A program made the translations under genes and the position numbers. Below are positions 25,309-34,672 of a DNA stretch of 64,000 nt, one piece after another; the stretch's first letter is position 1; each line of letters starts with the position of its first letter. The DNA is from Gordonia prachuapensis (GTDB taxonomy: Bacteria; Actinomycetota; Actinomycetes; Mycobacteriales; Mycobacteriaceae): NCBI RefSeq assembly GCF_036350515.1, contig NZ_JAZDUE010000017.1, positions 1-64,000 of the forward strand, read 5' to 3'. The notes beneath the pieces are model-generated. The model saw only the letters and a program-made list of their open reading frames with translations, made no database searches and was not told the origin of the DNA.

Positions 25309-25414
25309 GTCGAGTGGGCGTTGAATTTCGTCGAGTGGGCGTCGCGTACCGCAATGACGCCACGTCACTGCGAAAGTACGACGCCCACTCGACGAAATTC
25401 GGCGCCCACTCGAC
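25309..25414. terminator. 106-bp inverted repeat between convergent MFS and ppa genes
   Basis: The 36-bp arms 25309-25344 and 25379-25414 differ at only two positions. Each arm contains CGAGTGGGCG twice, separated by a GAATTTCGT core; the loop is 34 bp. Total length is the same as the unrelated element at 13013-13118. Probably a bidirectional terminator. Confidence 0.7.
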
Positions 25415-25446
25415 ACGAAAGGCGCTCTAGGGTCGCGTTGAGGCGA

Positions 25447-25959
25447 CTACCCCCGGCTCGGCTCGTTGGCCTCTTCCGGATGAGTCTTGAGGCGCTCGAC
25501 GGCCGCCTTGGCGACCTGCTCGGCCTCGGCCTTGCCGACCCAGCCGCCGGGCTCGACCTCCTTGCCCGGCTCGAGGTCCTTGTAGTGCTCGAAGAAGTGG
25601 GCGATGGGTCCGAGTTCGAACTCACTGACGTCGGTGATGTCCTGGATGTGATCCCAGCGGGTGTCGCCGGCCGGGACGCACAGCAGCTTGTCGTCGCCGC
25701 CGGCCTCGTCGGTCATCGTGTACATGCCGACGATCCGGGCGCGGACGATCACCCCGGGGAACACGGACTCGGGCAGCAACACCATGGCGTCGAGCGGATC
25801 GCCGTCCTCGCCGAGCGTGCCGTCGATGTAGCCGTAATCGGCCGGATAGCCCATCGAGGTGTACAGATAGCGGTCGAGGTAGATCTTGCCGTTCTCGTGA
25901 TCGACCTCGTATTTGTTACGGCAGCCCTTGGGGATCTCGATGGTCACATCGAATTCCAC
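25447..25959 (-). CDS. ppa: Inorganic pyrophosphatase
   Basis: A 170-residue family I enzyme hydrolysing PPi to drive biosynthesis. IPKGCRNKYEVDHE, YPADYGYIDGT and EDGDPLDAMVLL contain the metal-binding carboxylates of the signature DxDPxD. The GTG start at 25959 has a strong AGGAGG 5-6 nt upstream. It is divergent from dacB, as in mycobacteria. Confidence 0.97.
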   Translation of the reverse strand: MEFDVTIEIPKGCRNKYEVDHENGKIYLDRYLYTSMGYPADYGYIDGTLGEDGDPLDAMVLLPESVFPGVIVRARIVGMYTMTDEAGGDDKLLCVPAGDTRWDHIQDITDVSEFELGPIAHFFEHYKDLEPGKEVEPGGWVGKAEAEQVAKAAVERLKTHPEEANEPSRG

Positions 25960-26092
25960 GGTTCCTCCTGGCACTTGATCGCTGGTGGTGACGGCAGCCG
26001 ACGAGCAGTCGCCTGCGCAGATCGCCTCAACGATACTGTGAGGGCACAACGGGGGTCGGACCCCACGGGCGATTACCGGAGGTTCACAGGGA

Positions 26093-27496
26093 GTGCGGCG
26101 CGGATCGACAACCGGAGACAGCACATCGGGCCGTTCGCTCCGTTCACGGCGGGGCGTGCTGTGGACGATCATCTCGGTGGTCATCGTCGCCCTCATCGGG
26201 GCCGGCGCGGTGGTGGTGGCCCTGCAGATCGACGCATCCGACCAACTGCCACCCGGCATCCCACCGCAACCCGCGGCGATCACGGTGAATCCGCAGATCA
26301 GGGCGGTGCCACCGAATGCTCCCGAACCCACGCCGACCGGGGTGCAGCAGGCGATCGCCGACGCCGTCCGTGACCCCGCGTTGGGCGAGTTCACCGGCGA
26401 GATCAGCGACGCACTGACCGGCCAGACCCTGTGGTCGGAGTCGCCCACCGAGCCGCGCGTCCCCGCCTCGAACGCCAAGATCCTGACCGCCGCGGCGGCA
26501 CTGTTGGACCTGCCACATGATCAGCGGATCACCACGACCGTCGTCGCCGGCCCCGACGGGCAGGTGATCCTCAAGGGCGCCGGTGACCCGACGCTGTCGG
26601 CGCAGCCGACCGGGGCGGACACCTTCTATACCAACCCGGCACGCATCGCCGACCTGGCGGCGCAGATCCGGGAGGCCGGCATCGACGTGACGTCGGTGGC
26701 CGTGGACACCAGCGCCTTCACCGGGCCGACCATGGAACGCACGTGGGAAGACGCCGACATCGCCGGCGGTGACATCACCCCGATCGAGTCCCTCATCGCT
26801 GACGGCGGGCGTATCGAACCGCTCGACGAGTACTCCCCGCGCGTGGCCGACCCGGCGATCACCGCCGGTGAGGCGCTCGCCTACGCCCTCGGCGTCGACG
26901 CCCCCGTCACCGAGCAGACCGCATCCGGCGGTGGACAGGTGATCGCCCAGGTGCAGTCGGCGCCCCTGGTCGCCCGCGTCAACGACATGATGCGCCTGAG
27001 TGACAACGTGCTGGCCGAGACGCTGTCCATCGAACTGTCCGTCGCCCAGGGCGGTCCCGCGTCCATCGCGGGCGGGGTGGCGGCCATCGAGAGCTCGTTG
27101 GCGCGACACGGTTTCGACATGTCCGCGGTCACCCTGCGCGACGCGTCCGGCCTGTCCTACGCCAACCGCGTCCCGGCCACCGTGCTCGACACCCTGATGG
27201 GCGCGGCCGCCGGACCGGCGCAGCCCCTGATGCGTTCGCTGCTCGACGGCCTGCCGGTCGCCGGCGGCACCGGGACGCTGACCGACCGGTTCGATCCCGA
27301 GACGAACCCGGGCGCCGGATGGGTGCGCGCCAAGACGGGAACACTCACCGGAGTCAGTTCGTTGACCGGGATAGTCCAGACGATCGACGGTCGAGTGCTG
27401 GCGTTCGCCCTGATGTCCGGTGGCACGTCACCGGCCGATGCGCGGCCCGCCCTCGACGACGTGGCCGGCGAGCTCAGGGAATGCGGGTGCCGATGA
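26093..27496 (+). CDS. dacB: D-alanyl-D-alanine carboxypeptidase/endopeptidase (PBP4, S13)
   Basis: 467 residues with an N-terminal membrane anchor (about 22-45, WTIISVVIVALIGAGAVVV) and an extracytoplasmic class C PBP domain. The three penicillin-binding motifs are present: S126-NAK129, S303DN305 and K414TG. It trims peptidoglycan stem peptides. GTG start 26093 with GGAGG ten nt upstream. Its stop overlaps the next gene (ATGA). Order matches Rv3627c-Rv3625c. Confidence 0.92.
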   Translation: MRRGSTTGDSTSGRSLRSRRGVLWTIISVVIVALIGAGAVVVALQIDASDQLPPGIPPQPAAITVNPQIRAVPPNAPEPTPTGVQQAIADAVRDPALGEFTGEISDALTGQTLWSESPTEPRVPASNAKILTAAAALLDLPHDQRITTTVVAGPDGQVILKGAGDPTLSAQPTGADTFYTNPARIADLAAQIREAGIDVTSVAVDTSAFTGPTMERTWEDADIAGGDITPIESLIADGGRIEPLDEYSPRVADPAITAGEALAYALGVDAPVTEQTASGGGQVIAQVQSAPLVARVNDMMRLSDNVLAETLSIELSVAQGGPASIAGGVAAIESSLARHGFDMSAVTLRDASGLSYANRVPATVLDTLMGAAAGPAQPLMRSLLDGLPVAGGTGTLTDRFDPETNPGAGWVRAKTGTLTGVSSLTGIVQTIDGRVLAFALMSGGTSPADARPALDDVAGELRECGCR

Positions 27497-28572
27497 ACAG
27501 CAACGAGACCACTCTCGAACAGGTCGACACCGAATCGATCGGCGCGCGTATCGACTGGGGACTGGCGGCCGCGACGGGCAAACGGTTGTCGCGTCCCGGT
27601 CCGAAGACCACCGCCTACACACTCGACGCCGCACACGCCGAACTCGCCGACGCCGCCACCCGCGCGGAGGCGCCGGTGCGTGAGGTCACCGGACTCGCCG
27701 ACGGACTCCGCGTGCCCACCACCCGCATCCTCGACCGCGAGGAATGGGTGGAGGCCGCCGCGCAGTCGATGCAGTCGATGCTCGGCCTGGACGGGACACC
27801 CGCCGACGACTCGGTGCTCGGTGGACTCTCGGCGAAGGTGGGCGGCGTGCAGGCCGGCGGGCTGCTCGCGTTCCTGTCGGGAGCGATCCTCGGGCAGTAC
27901 GACCCGTTCACCCCGGACCCGGACACCGGCGATCCGGGTGTGCTGATGGTGGTGGCGCCCAACATCATCGCCGTCGAGCGGTCATTGCGGGTGGTGCCCA
28001 GCGACTTCCGGTTGTGGGTGTGCCTGCACGAGGTGACCCACCGCGTCCAGTTCTCCGCCAATCCATGGCTGCGCCAGTACATGGTGGACAACCTGGAGAT
28101 CCTCACCGCCGACTCCGGCGAATCGACCGGCGAGATCGTCGGGCGCATCACCGAGACCCTGCGCGGCGACAAGCCCCGCGAGAAGGGTGTGCTCGGCGCG
28201 ATGCAGCTGCTGCAGACGCCCGAACAGTACGAGGCGTTCAACCGGATGATGATGCTCGGCACCCTGCTCGAGGGGCACGCCGATCACGTCATGGACGCCG
28301 TCGGTCCCGCGCACGTGCCGACGGTGGCGACGATCCGGCAGGCCTTCGACAAACGACGCACCGCGCCCCGCAACCCCGTGCAGCGCATCATCCGAGCCCT
28401 GATCGGCATGGATGCCAAACTGGCGCAATACATTCGGGGCAAGGCCTTCGTCGATGAGGTGGTCGACGCGGTCGGTATGGAGCGGTTCAACACCATCTGG
28501 ACGTCGCCCGAGACGATGCCGCGTCCCGACGAGATCGACGAGCCGCGCCGATGGATGCAACGGGTGCTGTAA
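27493..28572 (+). CDS. Zinc-dependent metalloprotease-like protein (DUF2342)
   Basis: 359 residues with an HEVTH zinc motif (179-183) in WVCLHEVTHRVQF, matching the actinobacterial zincin_2/DUF2342 family, often called coenzyme F420 biosynthesis-associated. Proteolytic activity and substrate are not established for this family, to my knowledge. ATG 27493 is set by the ATGA overlap; another ATG at 27481 is possible. Its end overlaps tilS by 22 bp. Confidence 0.85.
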   Translation: MNSNETTLEQVDTESIGARIDWGLAAATGKRLSRPGPKTTAYTLDAAHAELADAATRAEAPVREVTGLADGLRVPTTRILDREEWVEAAAQSMQSMLGLDGTPADDSVLGGLSAKVGGVQAGGLLAFLSGAILGQYDPFTPDPDTGDPGVLMVVAPNIIAVERSLRVVPSDFRLWVCLHEVTHRVQFSANPWLRQYMVDNLEILTADSGESTGEIVGRITETLRGDKPREKGVLGAMQLLQTPEQYEAFNRMMMLGTLLEGHADHVMDAVGPAHVPTVATIRQAFDKRRTAPRNPVQRIIRALIGMDAKLAQYIRGKAFVDEVVDAVGMERFNTIWTSPETMPRPDEIDEPRRWMQRVL

Positions 28573-29501
28573 CCCGCGCCGTCACCGAGTTCGCAGCGCA
28601 CCACCCCGACCTCGGACGCGAGGTGTGTGTCGGACTCTCCGGCGGACCCGATTCGCTCGCGCTGCTCGCGTGCGCCCTGCGCGCCGACCTCCACGTGCAC
28701 GCCCTCGTCGTCGACCACGGACTGCAACCCGGATCGGATGCGGTCGCGTCCGCGGCAGCCGACGCGGCACTCGCGCTCGGTGCCGAGGCGACGGTGCTAC
28801 CGGTGCGGGTCGGTTCCGACGGCGGGATGGAGGCGGCTGCCCGCACCGCCCGGTACGCAGCACTCGACGACGCCCGCGACGGGCGGCCGGTGCTGCTGGC
28901 CCACACCGCCGACGACCAGGCCGAAACCGTACTGCTCGGCCTCGCCCGCGGTTCGGGAGCACGGTCGATCGCCGGGATGCGCGCCTGGAACCCGCCGTGG
29001 GGGCGGCCCCTGCTGGATGTGCGGCGCGCGCAGACCCTCGCCGCCTGTGCCGAACTCGGCCTTCGACCCCACCACGATCCGCACAACCGCGATCCGCGGT
29101 TCACCCGTGTGCGGGTGCGCAGCGAGGTGCTGCCGCTGCTCGACGACGTCCTGCACGGGGGTGTCGTCGAGGCTCTGGGTCGCACCGCCGACTCGCTACA
29201 GGCCGACAACGACGCGCTCGACGCCCTGGCCGACGACCTGCGCACCCGGGCAGCCGTCGGCGACGACCTCGACGCCGAGGTTCTCGCTGTCGCTCCCGCG
29301 GCGGTGCGTACCCGGGCGCTGCGCTGCTGGCTGCTCGACGTCGGCGCTACCGAGCCCACGCACCGGGTGATCGGCGCCGTCGACGCCATGGTCACCGACC
29401 GACGTTCGCGTGCCCAGGTGGCGATCGGCGGCGACCCGGCCGCGCGGACCGTCGTGGTGCGCTCCGACAGCCGGTTGCGCGTCGAGCGCACGCCACGCTG
29501 A
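28551..29501 (+). CDS. tilS: tRNA(Ile)-lysidine synthetase
   Basis: A 316-residue N-type ATP pyrophosphatase that converts C34 of the CAU-anticodon tRNA-Ile to lysidine. SGGPDS (30-35) is the PP-loop, and HTADDQAETVLLGLARGSG is the second ATP/tRNA motif. It is compact relative to E. coli TilS, which is usual in Actinobacteria. It starts inside the metalloprotease gene, so the two are coupled. Confidence 0.92.
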   Translation: MDATGAVTRAVTEFAAHHPDLGREVCVGLSGGPDSLALLACALRADLHVHALVVDHGLQPGSDAVASAAADAALALGAEATVLPVRVGSDGGMEAAARTARYAALDDARDGRPVLLAHTADDQAETVLLGLARGSGARSIAGMRAWNPPWGRPLLDVRRAQTLAACAELGLRPHHDPHNRDPRFTRVRVRSEVLPLLDDVLHGGVVEALGRTADSLQADNDALDALADDLRTRAAVGDDLDAEVLAVAPAAVRTRALRCWLLDVGATEPTHRVIGAVDAMVTDRRSRAQVAIGGDPAARTVVVRSDSRLRVERTPR

Positions 29502-29513
29502 CGCTGCGCTCAA

Positions 29514-29584
29514 GTTCTGGCCGCAGTTCCAGGGTCTGGCCGCAGTTCCGGCTCCAAGCCGGAACCTGAAACTGCGGCCAGAAC
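29514..29584. terminator. Nested inverted repeat after tilS
   Basis: Outer arms 29514-29533 and 29565-29584 pair over 20 bp with one mismatch (GTTCTGGCCGCAGTT..). The inner arms 29545-29553 and 29557-29565 form a perfect 9-bp hairpin with a 3-nt loop. TCTGGCCGCAGTTCC is also directly repeated at 29516 and 29535. It separates convergent genes. Confidence 0.65.
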
Positions 29585-29645
29585 TCCAGACACGATGACG
29601 GCCCGCCTCGTCGAAACGTTGAGGCGGACCGTCGGGGTGGATGGT

Positions 29646-30362
29646 CTAGTTCCTCGGTGGGACGAAGGGGGAGTTGATGGTCTCGAAGTACTGGATGGCC
29701 GCGACGATCAATGTTCCTCCGCCGCCCAGGGCCAGGCCGATGATCCCGCCGATGCCGGCGCCGAGGGGAATAAACGGAAGGCATCCGACGACGATTCCGC
29801 CTGCGCATCCGAGGACGCCACCGACTATCGCACCGAGGACTGTTCCCACCAGCTGCGCGATCGTGAAGCCCGCACCGAGTGTCTGATTGAACCGCGCCAA
29901 CGCCTGATCATCTCTCTCCTGCTTGGTTCGAGGTCCGTCGACTTGCTTCGTGGCGGCCTCGACCCGTAACGGCTCCACCTCGGCCGGACTGACCGGATTC
30001 GCCCGCGACAGGTCACGAGAAGGTATCAGCGTGGCGGAATTGCCGACGGTTTTGGCATCGATCGGAAATTGCTGATATTCCTTTCGATAGCTCAGCGGCA
30101 TTTGAAATGCCGTCGCACCTGCGGAATTGCGAATCGCGAGCACGCCGTTCGCGGTGCTGATCGTGCCGTTGTGAACGGTGATCGTGAATGACGACGGTGT
30201 CGTATGAATGTCGTACGTCGTGGGCGCCGATCCGGTCGGCACCGCCTGCGCGACCCCGGCGAATGCCGTAAAAGCCACAGTGACAAGAGAAATGATGGTC
30301 AGGAGTCGGAGCGGGGCGCGAAAGCCTCGATGGGAGACGCGGGCGCCGGTGGCTGCGTTCAT
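29646..30362 (-). CDS. Secreted protein with glycine-zipper C-terminus, function unknown
   Basis: 238 residues. A long signal peptide (hydrophobic LLTIISLVTVAFTAFAGV, ending AQA) is followed by a Thr/Ser-rich beta domain of about 100 residues, a charged stretch (ATKQVDGPRTKQERDDQ) and a C-terminal Gly/Val/Ile-rich part with GxxxG repeats (VLGAIVGGVLG, GAGIGGIIGLALGGGG) containing two cysteines. The hydrophobic Gly zipper could insert into a membrane. ATG 30362 is used because it gives a proper signal peptide. I do not recognise a characterised family. Confidence 0.65.
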   Translation of the reverse strand: MNAATGARVSHRGFRAPLRLLTIISLVTVAFTAFAGVAQAVPTGSAPTTYDIHTTPSSFTITVHNGTISTANGVLAIRNSAGATAFQMPLSYRKEYQQFPIDAKTVGNSATLIPSRDLSRANPVSPAEVEPLRVEAATKQVDGPRTKQERDDQALARFNQTLGAGFTIAQLVGTVLGAIVGGVLGCAGGIVVGCLPFIPLGAGIGGIIGLALGGGGTLIVAAIQYFETINSPFVPPRN

Positions 30363-30700
30363 CAAAGGGTGGTCTTTCCGGTCGACGGCTCCCGCGAGGA
30401 GCCTGGGTGAGTGTTCGGTGTTCAACAATCTCGTTCGCGGAACAAAAGACCAGGCCCCCAATAAATCAATTCGCCGCGAACGGATTCACTTTCACAAATT
30501 AATGTTCCCTGCTGGAGAAAAATGTGTCGCGTGTGAGTCATGTTGTCATTCGTGATCTGAGTGTGATCAGTGACACGCCGGTCCCACAATTCGCTGTCCT
30601 ACAAATGACGTACGCGCGCGCGACCGCCGCCGGGCGGCCTTTGGGCGGCGAAGCGGCGGTTGGGAGCGAGCGGCGCCGCGCGGCATGACAAGCTTGAGGC
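30363..30700. other. 338-bp divergent gap, unusually AT-rich
   Basis: No gene found. About 30420-30560 is distinctly AT-rich compared with the rest of the window (AATAAATCAATTCG, CACAAATTAATG), fitting the promoter of the secreted protein gene and possibly a site for Lsr2-type silencing. Nearer hpt, an 8-bp dyad (ACCGCCGC 30623-30630 with 30653-30660) is visible. No other motif is recognised. Confidence 0.5.
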
Positions 30701-31264
30701 GTGCAGTCCGCAGATGGGTACGGCGACGACATCGAAGCGATCCTCATCACCGAGGATCAGATCAAGCAACGAACACAGGAGTTGGCCGACTCGGTGGCCG
30801 CCCGCTATGCGGACATCGAGCAGGATCTGGTCCTGATCGGCGTCCTCAAGGGGGCGGTCATGTTCATGACCGACTTCGCGCGGGCGTTGCGCATCCCATC
30901 GCAGATGGAGTTCATGGCGGTGTCGAGCTACGGGTCCTCGACGTCGTCGTCGGGCGTGGTGCGCATTCTCAAGGACCTCGACCGCGACATCACCGGTCGC
31001 GACGTCCTCATCGTCGAGGACATCATCGACTCGGGCCTCACCCTGTCGTGGCTGATGAAGAACCTCGCGACCCGATCACCTCGATCGCTCGAGGTCTGCA
31101 CCCTGCTCCGCAAACCCGAAGCGGTCCGCTCGCCGGTCGACGTCGCCGATGTCGGCTTCGACATCCCGAACGAATTCGTCGTCGGCTATGGCCTGGACTA
31201 CTCGGAGCGCTACCGCGATCTGCCCTTCATCGGGCGGTTGCGGCCGTCGGTCTACCAGAACTGA
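30701..31264 (+). CDS. hpt: Hypoxanthine-guanine phosphoribosyltransferase
   Basis: A 187-residue purine salvage enzyme converting hypoxanthine or guanine plus PRPP to IMP/GMP. VLIVEDIIDSGLTL (102-115) is the PRPP-binding loop, GVLKGAVMFMTD the pyrophosphate-binding region and YGLDYSERYRDLPFIG the C-terminal base-binding motif. GTG start with a close GAGG. A short hairpin (CTCACC/GGTGAG, 31267-31281) follows the stop. Confidence 0.96.
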   Translation: MQSADGYGDDIEAILITEDQIKQRTQELADSVAARYADIEQDLVLIGVLKGAVMFMTDFARALRIPSQMEFMAVSSYGSSTSSSGVVRILKDLDRDITGRDVLIVEDIIDSGLTLSWLMKNLATRSPRSLEVCTLLRKPEAVRSPVDVADVGFDIPNEFVVGYGLDYSERYRDLPFIGRLRPSVYQN

Positions 31265-31458
31265 CCCTCACCAGGGGTGAGATGCCTCGCAGGCGGGCGC
31301 GGAACAGTTTTCCCTGGATGTTCGTTGACCGGTAGCCTCTAGAAATACGGACAGTCGCGCGGCGCGTCGCGCGGCCGGCCACGACGTCGACCGGGAAGGA
31401 CAGTGGGAACGGCGCGGACGCAGGTCGTGAGGCCGGGTCCCGACCACCACCAACAGGC

Positions 31459-33945
31459 ATGAACCGAAAGTCAGTCTTCCGCAACCTCGCCATCGTGGCG
31501 TTGATCGTGCTCGCCCTGTGGGGCTGGAGCGTGATGCGTGACTCGGGCCGCGAATTCCAGTCCGTGGACACCTCGGTCGCATTGACGCAGCTCAACGTGA
31601 AGAACACCGAGCGCATCGACATCGACGACCGGGAACAGACGCTGCGGATCGAGCTGACGAACCCGATCCAGGTCGACGGCACCGACGTCACCAAGATCAG
31701 CACCCAGTACCCGGCGGCGGCCGGCGAACAGGTCTTCGACTCGGTCACCCAAACGGGCGCGCCGTATCAGACGCACGTCAACGAACAGTCCGCGCTCTGG
31801 CAGATCCTCATCTTCATCCTGCCGATGCTGCTGCTGTTCGGTCTGTTCTTCTTCGTGATGAACCGCATGCAGGGCGGCGGCCGTGGCGGCGTGATGGGCT
31901 TCGGCAAGTCGAAGGCCAAGCAGCTGACCAAGGACATGCCCAAGACCACCTTCGCCGACGTCGCCGGCGCCGACGAAGCGGTCGAGGAACTCTACGAGAT
32001 CAAGGACTTCCTCCAGAACCCGACGCGCTACCAGGCGCTCGGCGCCAAGATCCCCAAGGGCGTGCTGCTGTTCGGTCCGCCCGGCACCGGTAAGACCCTG
32101 CTCGCCCGGGCCGTCGCCGGCGAGGCCGGGGTGCCGTTCTTCACCATCTCCGGCTCCGACTTCGTCGAGATGTTCGTCGGTGTCGGCGCCTCCCGCGTGC
32201 GTGACCTGTTCGAGCAGGCCAAGAACAACAGCCCCTGCATCATCTTCGTCGACGAGATCGACGCCGTCGGCCGCCAGCGTGGCGCCGGCCTCGGCGGTGG
32301 ACACGACGAGCGTGAGCAGACCCTCAACCAGCTCCTCGTCGAGATGGACGGCTTCGGCGACCGCTCCGGCATCATCCTGATCGCCGCGACCAACCGCCCC
32401 GACATCCTCGACCCGGCCCTGCTGCGGCCCGGCCGCTTCGACCGGCAGATCCCCGTCGGCAACCCCGACATCGCCGGCCGCCGCGCCATCCTCAAGGTGC
32501 ATGCCGCAGGCAAGCCCATCGACGCCGACGCCGACCTCGACGGCCTGGCCAAGCGCACCCCCGGCATGTCCGGCGCCGACCTCGCCAACGTCGTCAACGA
32601 GGCGGCGCTGCTCGCCGCGCGCGAACACAAGGACACCATCACCGCCGAGATGCTGGAAGAAGCGGTGGATCGCGTCATCGGCGGCCCGCGCCGCAAGAGT
32701 CGCATCATCAGTGAGCACGAGAAGAAGGTCGTCGCCTACCACGAGGGTGGACACACCCTCGCCGCGTGGGCGATGCCCGACCTCGACCCGATCTACAAGG
32801 TGACCATCCTGGCCCGCGGCCGCACCGGCGGTCACGCCCTCGCGGTGCCGGAGCAGGACAAGGACCTGATGACGCGATCGGAGATGATCGCGCGTCTCGT
32901 CATGGCCATGGGTGGTCGTGCCGCCGAGGAACTCGTGTTCCACGAGCCGACCACCGGTGCATCGTCCGACATCGACCAGGCCACCAAGATCGCGCGTGCG
33001 ATGGTCACCGAGTACGGCATGAGCGCCAAGCTCGGCGCCGTCCACTACGGCCAGGAACAGGGCGATCCGTTCCTGGGTCGTTCGATGGGGAACCAGGCGT
33101 CGTACTCGGCCGAGATCGCCAGCGAGATCGACGAGGAGGTGCGCCGGCTGATCGAGGCCGCGCACACCGAAGCGTGGGCGATCCTGTCGGAGTACCGCGA
33201 CACCCTCGACATTCTCGCCACCGAGTTGCTCGAGAAGGAGACGCTGACCCGCAAGGATCTCGAGCAGATCTTCTCCGAGGTGCACAAGCGTCCGCGGATC
33301 ACCACGTTCAACGAGTTCGGCGACCGCACCCCGAGTGACAAGCCGCCGGTGAAGACGCCGGGCGAACTGGCGATCGAGCGAGGCGAGCCGTGGCCGCCGG
33401 AGCCCGTGCAGCCCCAGCCCGTTCCGGAGCCGGTCGGCGCCGGCGGCCCCGGCGGGCCCCCCGGCAGCGGCCCCGGATACCCGAGTCCGACTCCCGGGCA
33501 GTCGTATCCGCCGTCCTACCCGCCGCAGTCGGCTCCCGGCTACGGTCCCTACGGCGGTCAGCAGGCCCGGCCGGACAGCTATCCCGGTCAGCCGACCCAC
33601 GGCACCCGTCCCGACTACGGCGCACCCCGCGACTGGTCGGCCCCCGGCTGGCCTCCGCAGGACGCCCCGCAGGGACCGAACGGCTCGGGCGGATACGGTG
33701 GCGGAAACAATGGCGGCAACGGTTCCGGTCACGGTGGCCCTGTGCAGGGCGGTCCCCGGCACGGGTCCGGCGCCAACGGTTCCGGCGATCACGGTCAGTA
33801 CGGCAACGGCGGCTACGGCAACAGTGGCCCCGGCAACGGCGGCTACGGGAACGGTGCCAACGGCTACGGCCCCTACGACGGCGGTCCTCAGGCTGGTGGG
33901 CCGAATGACGCCGGCCCGGCCGATCCCGGCACCGAGAACCGGTGA
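31459..33945 (+). CDS. ftsH: ATP-dependent membrane zinc protease FtsH
   Basis: 828 residues. TM1 is about 8-25 and TM2 about 113-134, with a small extracytoplasmic domain between them. The AAA module has Walker A GPPGTGKT (206-213), and the M41 protease has HEGGH (428-432). It degrades misassembled membrane and short-lived regulatory proteins. From about 611 on, a 215-residue Pro/Gly/Asn/Tyr-rich low-complexity tail extends the core, longer than in most FtsH. It heads the folate operon, as in mycobacteria. Confidence 0.97.
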   Translation: MNRKSVFRNLAIVALIVLALWGWSVMRDSGREFQSVDTSVALTQLNVKNTERIDIDDREQTLRIELTNPIQVDGTDVTKISTQYPAAAGEQVFDSVTQTGAPYQTHVNEQSALWQILIFILPMLLLFGLFFFVMNRMQGGGRGGVMGFGKSKAKQLTKDMPKTTFADVAGADEAVEELYEIKDFLQNPTRYQALGAKIPKGVLLFGPPGTGKTLLARAVAGEAGVPFFTISGSDFVEMFVGVGASRVRDLFEQAKNNSPCIIFVDEIDAVGRQRGAGLGGGHDEREQTLNQLLVEMDGFGDRSGIILIAATNRPDILDPALLRPGRFDRQIPVGNPDIAGRRAILKVHAAGKPIDADADLDGLAKRTPGMSGADLANVVNEAALLAAREHKDTITAEMLEEAVDRVIGGPRRKSRIISEHEKKVVAYHEGGHTLAAWAMPDLDPIYKVTILARGRTGGHALAVPEQDKDLMTRSEMIARLVMAMGGRAAEELVFHEPTTGASSDIDQATKIARAMVTEYGMSAKLGAVHYGQEQGDPFLGRSMGNQASYSAEIASEIDEEVRRLIEAAHTEAWAILSEYRDTLDILATELLEKETLTRKDLEQIFSEVHKRPRITTFNEFGDRTPSDKPPVKTPGELAIERGEPWPPEPVQPQPVPEPVGAGGPGGPPGSGPGYPSPTPGQSYPPSYPPQSAPGYGPYGGQQARPDSYPGQPTHGTRPDYGAPRDWSAPGWPPQDAPQGPNGSGGYGGGNNGGNGSGHGGPVQGGPRHGSGANGSGDHGQYGNGGYGNSGPGNGGYGNGANGYGPYDGGPQAGGPNDAGPADPGTENR

Positions 33946-33992
33946 CAGCCACCACGGCCGACCAGCGTTCATAGAACGGACCAGATGACACG

Positions 33993-34655
33993 ATGACGAT
34001 CAGCGAACAGCACCACACGGACCTCGGATCTGAAGGCATGGGTGGCGACGGCGTGGACGAGTTCGCCCCGCGCACCCCGGCCGGGCGGCACTTCGACCAG
34101 CCGCGCGCCGAGGCGGCGGTCCGGGAATTGCTGATCGCCGTCGGCGAGGATCCGGACCGGGAGGGCCTGCAGCGCACCCCGACCCGCGTCGCCAACGCCT
34201 ATCGCGAGATGTTCGCGGGTCTCTACACCGATCCGAGCGAAGTGCTCGCCACCGTCTTCGAGGAGAACCACGACGAGTTGGTGCTCGTCAAGGACATCCC
34301 GATGTACTCGACCTGCGAACACCACCTCGTCTCGTTCCACGGGGTCGCCCACGTCGGTTACATCCCGGGCGAGAGCGGGCAGGTGACCGGGCTGTCGAAG
34401 CTGGCGCGGGTGGTCGACCTGTACGCCAAGCGGCCGCAGGTGCAGGAGCGGCTGACCAGTCAGATCGCCGACGCGATCGTCAAGCGGCTCGATCCGCGCG
34501 GCGTCATCGTGGTCATCGAGGCCGAGCACCTCTGCATGGCGATGCGCGGCATCCGCAAGCCGGGCGCCAAGACCACGACGTCGGCGGTGCGGGGTCTGTT
34601 CAAGACCAGTGCGGTCTCCCGCGGTGAAGCCCTCGACCTGATCTCGCGGACCTGA
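33993..34655 (+). CDS. folE: GTP cyclohydrolase I
   Basis: A 220-residue type IA enzyme making dihydroneopterin triphosphate, the first folate step. Zinc ligands Cys108 and His111 (STCEHH) and Cys181 (EHLCMAMRG) are present. It begins 47 bp after ftsH and is followed by folP after 17 bp. Confidence 0.97.
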   Translation: MTISEQHHTDLGSEGMGGDGVDEFAPRTPAGRHFDQPRAEAAVRELLIAVGEDPDREGLQRTPTRVANAYREMFAGLYTDPSEVLATVFEENHDELVLVKDIPMYSTCEHHLVSFHGVAHVGYIPGESGQVTGLSKLARVVDLYAKRPQVQERLTSQIADAIVKRLDPRGVIVVIEAEHLCMAMRGIRKPGAKTTTSAVRGLFKTSAVSRGEALDLISRT

Positions 34656-34672
34656 GCGACCACATCGACCCG

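Noticed and set aside
30623..30660. GC-rich dyad upstream of hpt as a terminator
   Set aside because: Only 8-bp arms, no gene ends there in that orientation, and low-complexity GCC/GGC sequence gives such pairs by chance.
31471..33972. 833-codon open frame antisense to ftsH
   Set aside because: Its reading is the complement of strong GC3 coding sequence, has no family resemblance and lies wholly over a certain gene.
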